Source: an uncultured Bacteroidaceae bacterium (GTDB lineage Bacteria; Bacteroidota; Bacteroidia; Bacteroidales; Bacteroidaceae). Taken from it: a stretch of 9,812 bases of DNA. Positions within the stretch are counted from its first letter, which is position 1. Each line of letters begins with the position of its first letter. The DNA lies in contig CAJGCU010000084.1 in assembly GCA_904501945.1 (NCBI GenBank), forward strand, positions 1-9,812, given 5' to 3'. The notes under the pieces are model-generated. The model searched no databases. It was not told the DNA's origin and worked only from the letters and a program-made list of their open reading frames with translations. The position numbers were made by a program, and so were the translations under genes. Positions 6,281 through 9,812 of the stretch are shown in pieces.

Positions 6281-6895
6281 ATGAAAAAGTTAAAGTCTTC
6301 ATTAACAAATATGTTGGTGGTGCTAACTGTCATCGCCATTGTCGCTGCGGGAGTGCTTGCTTCGGTCAATGCTGTCACGGCTCCTCAGATTGAGAAAATC
6401 AATGCGGAAAATCTGGCTGCCGGCATCAAGGCGGTGATGGGAAGTGATGAAATACAGGTGTCAGAACCTTGGGAGAAAGATGCTTTTGTCGTGTATGATA
6501 TTGACGATAAGGACGGCAATAAGATTGGTAAGGCTGTTGTTACAGCAGAGAACGGTTTCAGTGGAGCAATCAAGGTGCTTGTCGGCTTCAATACAGAGGG
6601 CGACATCCTTGGTTATACAGTGCTTGAACATGCTGAAACTCCAGGACTTGGCGCTAAGGCAAATGAATGGTTCCAAGATAAGATTATTGGCATGAACCCA
6701 GGGAAAAGTAATTTCACAGTAAGCAAAGATGGTGGCGATGTGGATGCTATCACAGCTTCCACGATTACCAGCCGCGCATTTCTTAGAGCTATCCAGAATG
6801 CTTATGACCGAATCATGGCAGAAAAGGACGCTACATCTGGCGCGACAAAGCAAGTTTCAGCTGCTGATATTGAGACCCCTGAAGTGATAGAATAA
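6281..6895 (+). CDS. rnfG: Ion-translocating ferredoxin:NAD+ oxidoreductase subunit G (RnfG)
   Basis: RnfG is a membrane-anchored subunit, related to NqrC, with covalent FMN on its extracytoplasmic domain. The 204-residue protein has one N-terminal membrane segment (~10-30) and an FMN-binding domain with the conserved HAETPGLGAKA (117-127). The usual flavinylation site reads DAITAST (155-161) with acceptor T161; compared with the general Dxx(S/T)GAT pattern, Gly and Ala are replaced by Ala and Ser. The C-terminal tail holds a second stretch, DATSGAT (183-189), that matches the pattern exactly. Which Thr carries FMN cannot be decided from sequence. An acidic end (ADIETPEVIE) follows. The start lies 3 nt past rnfD, and rnfE follows after 22 bp. 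Confidence 0.96.
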   Translation: MKKLKSSLTNMLVVLTVIAIVAAGVLASVNAVTAPQIEKINAENLAAGIKAVMGSDEIQVSEPWEKDAFVVYDIDDKDGNKIGKAVVTAENGFSGAIKVLVGFNTEGDILGYTVLEHAETPGLGAKANEWFQDKIIGMNPGKSNFTVSKDGGDVDAITASTITSRAFLRAIQNAYDRIMAEKDATSGATKQVSAADIETPEVIE

Positions 6896-6917
6896 CCCCC
6901 AAAAAGGAAAAAGAATT

Positions 6918-7505
6918 ATGAATAACTTCAAAGTTTTGGTGAATGGTATCATCAAGGAGAATCCGACATTCGTCCTTCTTTTGGGTATGTGTCCAACTCT
7001 TGGTACCACTTCTTCTGCCCTCAATGGCATGTCTATGGGACTCGCTACAATGTGTGTTCTCATTGTTTCTAATTTTATTATATCTCTCATCAAAAAACTT
7101 ATTCCTGATGCAGTGCGTATTCCTGCCTATATCGTTGTGATTGCCAGTCTTGTAACAGTGTTGCAGATGGTAATTAAAGCGTATGCACCTGAAATAGACA
7201 AGAGTCTCGGACTCTTCATTCCGCTGATTGTGGTGAACTGTATTATTTTGGGACGTGCAGAATCTTTTGCGGCTAAGAATGGTCCAGTTGCATCCATTTT
7301 TGATGGTATTGGTATTGGTCTTGGTTTTACGCTTGGTCTGACAGCGCTCGGTGCTGTGCGTGAATTGCTCGGTACAGGAGCTATCTTTGGCGTCAACCTG
7401 TGGGGCGAGGAGTATGGCATGCTGATGTTCGTACTTGCTCCAGGAGCTTTCCTTGTTCTGGGTTATCTTATTGTGTTGTTTAACAAATATGTAAAGAAAG
7501 CATAA
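6918..7505 (+). CDS. rnfE: Ion-translocating ferredoxin:NAD+ oxidoreductase subunit E (RnfE)
   Basis: RnfE is one of two homologous membrane subunits (with RnfA) of the core; related to NqrD. The 195-residue protein has about six membrane segments. The N-terminus MNNFKVLVNGIIKENPTFVL and the motifs GMCPTLGTTSSALNG and IPLIVVNCIILGRAE are those of the RnfE/NqrD family. C25 and C108 lie in the two pseudo-symmetric half-motifs; in solved Rnf/Nqr structures the corresponding cysteines of RnfA and RnfE hold a [2Fe-2S] cluster within the membrane. The start is preceded by AAGGAAAAAG, a weak Shine-Dalgarno. A strong Shine-Dalgarno for rnfA overlaps the stop codon. Confidence 0.97.
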   Translation: MNNFKVLVNGIIKENPTFVLLLGMCPTLGTTSSALNGMSMGLATMCVLIVSNFIISLIKKLIPDAVRIPAYIVVIASLVTVLQMVIKAYAPEIDKSLGLFIPLIVVNCIILGRAESFAAKNGPVASIFDGIGIGLGFTLGLTALGAVRELLGTGAIFGVNLWGEEYGMLMFVLAPGAFLVLGYLIVLFNKYVKKA

Positions 7506-7510
7506 GGAGG
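7503..7510 (+). promoter_or_regulatory. Strong Shine-Dalgarno of rnfA overlapping the rnfE stop
   Basis: TAAGGAGG includes the rnfE stop codon (7503-7505) and ends 7 nt before the rnfA ATG. It is the only full-strength Shine-Dalgarno in the window; the other genes have weak or no such sites, as is usual in Bacteroidota. Confidence 0.75.
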
Positions 7511-7517
7511 ATAGATT

Positions 7518-8132
7518 ATGGATTATGTATTAAGTTTGATTCTTATCATCATTACCGCCATCTTCGTTAATAACGTTGTGTTGGCCCAGTTCCTCGGTAT
7601 TTGTCCTTTTCTTGGGGTTTCAAAGAAGGTTGATACGGCATCTGGCATGGGCATGGCTGTAACGGCAGTCCTTGTTGTTGCAACGATTGTGACTTACCTC
7701 ATTCAGGTCTATGTGCTCAATGTTTTCGGACTTGAATATCTTCAGACCATAGCCTTTATTCTAGTAATTGCGGCCCTTGTGCAGATGATTGAGATTATCC
7801 TCAAGAAGACGATGCCAGCCCTGTATCAGGCTCTTGGCGTTTTCTTGCCGCTCATCACAACAAACTGCTGTATTCTAGGTGTGGCTATTTTGGTGATTCA
7901 GAAAGACTATGATTTGCTTGAAGGCATTATTTATGCTCTTTCTACAGGTCTTGGATTCTTGCTTGCCATGGTGCTTTTTGCAGGTCTTCGCGAACAGTTG
8001 GATTTGGTAGATGTTCCAAAGTCCTTCGAGGGTGTTCCTATTGCGTTTGTAACTGCTTCCCTTCTTGCAATGGCTTTCATGGGCTTCAGTGGCGTAGATG
8101 GAGGTTTGAAGATACTCTTCGGATTGCAATAG
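7518..8132 (+). CDS. rnfA: Ion-translocating ferredoxin:NAD+ oxidoreductase subunit A (RnfA)
   Basis: RnfA pairs with RnfE to form the Fe-S-containing membrane core of the pump; it is related to NqrE. The 204-residue protein, slightly longer than the ~190 usual for the family, has about six hydrophobic segments. Family motifs are FVNNVVLAQFLGICPFLGVS (17-36) with C29, and FLPLITTNCCILGVAI with C117 and C118. The Cys of each half-motif is expected to bind the shared [2Fe-2S] cluster with RnfE. It is the last gene of the operon: an intrinsic terminator begins 26 bp past the stop. In some Bacteroidota I recall a galE-type epimerase gene following rnfA; none is present here. Confidence 0.97.
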   Translation: MDYVLSLILIIITAIFVNNVVLAQFLGICPFLGVSKKVDTASGMGMAVTAVLVVATIVTYLIQVYVLNVFGLEYLQTIAFILVIAALVQMIEIILKKTMPALYQALGVFLPLITTNCCILGVAILVIQKDYDLLEGIIYALSTGLGFLLAMVLFAGLREQLDLVDVPKSFEGVPIAFVTASLLAMAFMGFSGVDGGLKILFGLQ

Positions 8133-8158
8133 TATTCACAAGAAATTAGATAATAAGG

Positions 8159-8192
8159 AAGTCTGGCATCAAAAGAGATGCCGGACTTTTTT
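8159..8192 (+). terminator. Intrinsic terminator of the Rnf operon
   Basis: A 12-bp stem with one G-U pair (AAGTCTGGCATC at 8159-8170 with GATGCCGGACTT at 8177-8188) closes a 6-nt loop and runs into a T tract (8187-8192). TGCCGGAC recurs 19 bp downstream (8198-8205), without a partner arm. Confidence 0.92.
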
Positions 8193-8228
8193 GTAAGTGC
8201 CGGACAGATTATGAATCAGCAAAGATTG

Positions 8229-8272
8229 TTTTTCTCAGTATTCTTATATTCAAACGGTGAATACGAGAAAAA
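8229..8272. repeat. Long imperfect palindrome in the rnfA to LolA-like intergenic region
   Basis: TTTTTCTC-A-GTATTC (8229-8243) pairs with GAATAC-GAGAAAAA (8259-8272): 14 bp with a single bulged A and a 15-nt loop. No T tract follows on either strand, so it does not look like an intrinsic terminator. It may be part of a small RNA, an operator or a decayed repeat. The rest of 8193-8393 shows no gene I can support. Confidence 0.5.
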
Positions 8273-8393
8273 AGCATCTCTTTGAGCTATGAGTAGTGTT
8301 GAAAGACCGTGTGAATAGTAGAACTCATTATGTTTTAAAGAATAGATGTTGATAAATATTGATGAAGTATGAAATTTGAAACAAAAATATGTG

Positions 8394-8401
8394 TAACTTT
8401 G
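8394..8401 (+). promoter_or_regulatory. Candidate -7 promoter element of the LolA-like gene
   Basis: TAACTTTG matches the TAnnTTTG consensus exactly. It gives a very short leader of about 12-15 nt before the ATG at 8420. A TTTG at 8375-8378 is only 15 bp upstream, shorter than the usual 19-21, so the -33 box is uncertain. Confidence 0.55.
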
Positions 8402-8419
8402 CTGTCAAAAATCGGAGAT

Positions 8420-9046
8420 ATGAAAATTAAAGTTTTGTTGCTCATGTTTGCATGGACGCTCTCTTGGGGAATACAAGCACAGAAGACTTCGATATCCTCT
8501 CAACAGGCAAGAAAAATATTTGACGAGGTTTATCAGAAAGTGTATGGTCCGCAAGGTGCATCGCTGCATTACAAGGTGGATATTGTCGGCATTTATAAAA
8601 CAGAAGGAACTATCTGGTATAAAGGTAAAAAGTCGCGCTATCAGTCTTCAAACAGCAAGAGTTGGAATGACGGAGTGGTGGCATACTTGGTAAAGGAAAA
8701 AAAGAATACTGTGGAAATTTTCACCGCAACATCTTCGAAGCAGAGTCGATTTGGCGATGACTTTAAATTTGAACCAGAAAATTATACATACCAGATGGAA
8801 TCTGATGGAAATGATATGGTGTTGATTCTGAAAGGGAAGAAAGGGACGAAATCGATGAAGGAGATACGCGCATATCTTGACAAGAAAACACGTACTCCAC
8901 ATTCGCTGCGCATCAAGGTGGCTTTTTTCTGGGTTACGGTGGAAATCTCTGATTTGAAATCAGACGGAATCAATGATGAAATATTTGTGTTTCCGCGGAA
9001 AAAGTATAACAGCTACGAGTTTATTGATAGGAGGGACGAGAATTAG
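8420..9046 (+). CDS. LolA-like outer-membrane lipoprotein carrier protein (secreted)
   Basis: The 208-residue protein starts with a signal peptide (MKIKVLLLMFAWTLSWGIQAQ), likely cleaved near A-Q/K-T, so it should be periplasmic. I chose the ATG at 8420 because an in-frame ATG at 8369 lies upstream of the likely promoter and would bury the signal peptide; GGAGA sits just before 8420. The mature part resembles the Bacteroidota LolA-like family: an early helix (QQARKIFDEVYQKV), strands such as GTIWYKGKKSRYQS and MVLILKGKKG, then KEIRAYLDKKTRTPHSLRIK, and an ending like FVFPRKKYNSYEFIDRR. LolA carries lipoproteins from the inner to the outer membrane. The match is by general pattern, and the function could differ, since many such paralogues are uncharacterised. 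No clear terminator follows. Confidence 0.72.
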   Translation: MKIKVLLLMFAWTLSWGIQAQKTSISSQQARKIFDEVYQKVYGPQGASLHYKVDIVGIYKTEGTIWYKGKKSRYQSSNSKSWNDGVVAYLVKEKKNTVEIFTATSSKQSRFGDDFKFEPENYTYQMESDGNDMVLILKGKKGTKSMKEIRAYLDKKTRTPHSLRIKVAFFWVTVEISDLKSDGINDEIFVFPRKKYNSYEFIDRRDEN

Positions 9047-9117
9047 TTACTGTGGCAAAATCTATATCCTTTTTTGTTAATTATAGATAACTCCATTCTT
9101 GTTTGTTGTTTTTTTTG

Positions 9118-9125
9118 TATCTTTG
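9118..9125 (+). promoter_or_regulatory. Candidate -7 promoter element for the DUF4494-yggS pair
   Basis: TATCTTTG matches TAnnTTTG exactly, 35 bp before the ATG at 9161, after a T-rich stretch. The nearest TTTG (9102-9105) is only 12 bp away, so the -33 element is unclear. Confidence 0.6.
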
Positions 9126-9160
9126 CAATGTAATAAGAGTAAATGTAAAAACTATAAAAA

Positions 9161-9640
9161 ATGGAAATAAATAGTTGGTTTGAATGTAAAGTTAAGATGG
9201 ACGTCATGAAAGATGATGGCACTACAAAGCCTGAAACTTTGACTTATCTAGTTGATGCGTTGAACTTTACTGAGGCGGAGTCAAGAATCATTGAAGAAGT
9301 GAAGCCTTATACAAGTGGTAATCTTGATGTAACAGATATCAAGCGTGTAAAATATGCGGAAATATTTGCAAGCGATAACGATATGGCAGACAAGTGGTAT
9401 AAAGTGCGCTGCTTGTTTATGACAATCGACGAGAAGACACAGACGGAGAAAGAAATTGCGAATAATATGTTAGTGCAGGCAGGAACGTTCCATGAAGCTG
9501 TGAGGAATTTTGATAACGGCATGAAAGGCAGTTTGATGGACTATAGAATAGCTACATTGCAGGAAACAAAAATTATGGATGTATTCCGCTATGTGGCAAG
9601 AAGCAGGGAAGAGGCGAAGCCTGAATATGAGGTGTCATGA
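9161..9640 (+). CDS. DUF4494 domain-containing protein
   Basis: A 159-residue soluble protein with no signal peptide or membrane segment. MEINSWFECKVKMDVMKDDG, then TLTYLVDALNFTEAESRIIEE, fits DUF4494, a family I know only from Bacteroidota and whose function is unknown to me. The middle (VKYAEIFASDNDMADKWYKVRCLFMTIDEKTQTEKEIANNMLVQAG) looks like an alpha/beta domain, and the C-terminal part includes an amphipathic helix (FHEAVRNFDNGMKGSL). The start is A-rich without a Shine-Dalgarno, and the candidate -7 box lies 35 bp upstream. It overlaps yggS by four bases (ATGA), so the two are probably co-translated, and a link with PLP homeostasis or amino-acid metabolism is possible but unproven. Confidence 0.85.
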   Translation: MEINSWFECKVKMDVMKDDGTTKPETLTYLVDALNFTEAESRIIEEVKPYTSGNLDVTDIKRVKYAEIFASDNDMADKWYKVRCLFMTIDEKTQTEKEIANNMLVQAGTFHEAVRNFDNGMKGSLMDYRIATLQETKIMDVFRYVARSREEAKPEYEVS

Positions 9641-9812
9641 TAAAAGAAAACCTGAAGAGCATAGAAGGGACTTTAAAGTCTGGCGTCAGGCTTGTTGCGG
9701 TGTCTAAATATCATCCTGTGGAGGCATTGCAAGAAGCGTATGATGCGGGGCAGAGAATTTTTGGTGAAAGTCATGTTCAGGAACTTGTGGCAAAGCATGA
9801 GGTGTTGTCGAA
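9637..9812 (+). CDS. yggS: YggS/PLPBP family pyridoxal phosphate homeostasis protein (3' truncated by window)
   Basis: Only the first 58 codons are visible. VRLVAVSKYHPVEALQEAYD (17-36) is the family's first strand with the PLP-binding Lys at K24, followed by AGQRIFGESHVQELVAKHEVL, equal to the conserved FGENxxQE region but with Ser in place of the common Asn. YggS proteins bind PLP without known catalysis and keep vitamin B6 and amino-acid pools balanced. The start ATG overlaps the DUF4494 stop (ATGA at 9637-9640). The N-terminus before VRLVAVSK is short (16 residues), as in other compact members. The rest of the gene lies beyond the window. Confidence 0.93.
   Translation, partial: MIKENLKSIEGTLKSGVRLVAVSKYHPVEALQEAYDAGQRIFGESHVQELVAKHEVLS

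Noticed and set aside
8369..8419. ATG at 8369 as start of the LolA-like gene
   Set aside because: It lies upstream of the TAACTTTG box and would put 17 residues before a good signal peptide.
9060..9088. ATCTATA/TATAGAT inverted repeat as terminator of the LolA-like gene
   Set aside because: The stem is only 7 A/T pairs with a 15-nt loop and no following T tract; too weak to call.
1..9812. Mobile elements, CRISPR arrays, tRNA/rRNA genes, defence or toxin-antitoxin pairs
   Set aside because: No transposase, spacer-repeat pattern, cloverleaf or such gene is visible; the window is housekeeping and energy-metabolism DNA.

Overview
The window looks like chromosome of a member of the Bacteroidota, most likely a Bacteroidales/Prevotella-type organism. 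The reasons are: the complete Rnf operon in the order rseC-like, rnfB, C, D, G, E, A; an S16 protein with a long Ala/Lys/Glu-rich tail; a DUF4494 gene (a family I know from Bacteroidota) next to yggS; mostly SD-less A-rich start regions; and several TAnnTTTG boxes, the -7 element of the Bacteroidota primary sigma factor. Base composition is moderate and even, and I see no phage, transposon, CRISPR or RNA gene.

Layout. Positions 1-1212 (+) hold the 3' part of a PagL-like outer-membrane lipid A deacylase gene. It converges with rpsP (minus strand, 1287-1817) on a shared bidirectional terminator. A 278-bp divergent promoter region (1818-2095) separates rpsP from the Rnf operon. It carries a -7 box for each direction, two tandem hairpins of matching design in the rpsP leader, and a hairpin ending one base before the start codon of the first operon gene.

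The Rnf operon occupies 2096-8132 (+): an RseC-like redox membrane protein, then RnfB, RnfC, RnfD, RnfG, RnfE and RnfA. Together these form the six-subunit ion-pumping ferredoxin:NAD+ oxidoreductase. RnfB receives electrons from ferredoxin, RnfC carries the FMN/NADH site, RnfD and RnfG carry covalent FMN, and RnfA/RnfE form the membrane Fe-S core. The rnfB-rnfC and rnfC-rnfD gaps hold related inverted-repeat elements. D to A are tightly packed, and a strong intrinsic terminator follows rnfA.

After it come a 287-bp intergenic stretch with an unexplained palindrome, a secreted LolA-like lipoprotein-carrier protein (8420-9046), a DUF4494 gene (9161-9640), and the 5' end of yggS (PLP homeostasis protein, from 9637), which overlaps DUF4494 by ATGA.

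I found no clearly new multi-gene system. The observations most worth checking are the twin rpsP leader hairpins, which differ from each other by paired, structure-preserving changes; a second, canonical flavinylation motif in the RnfG tail; the RnfB tail with a duplicated DAPL-PSQ-ILL motif; and the repeated intergenic element inside the operon.
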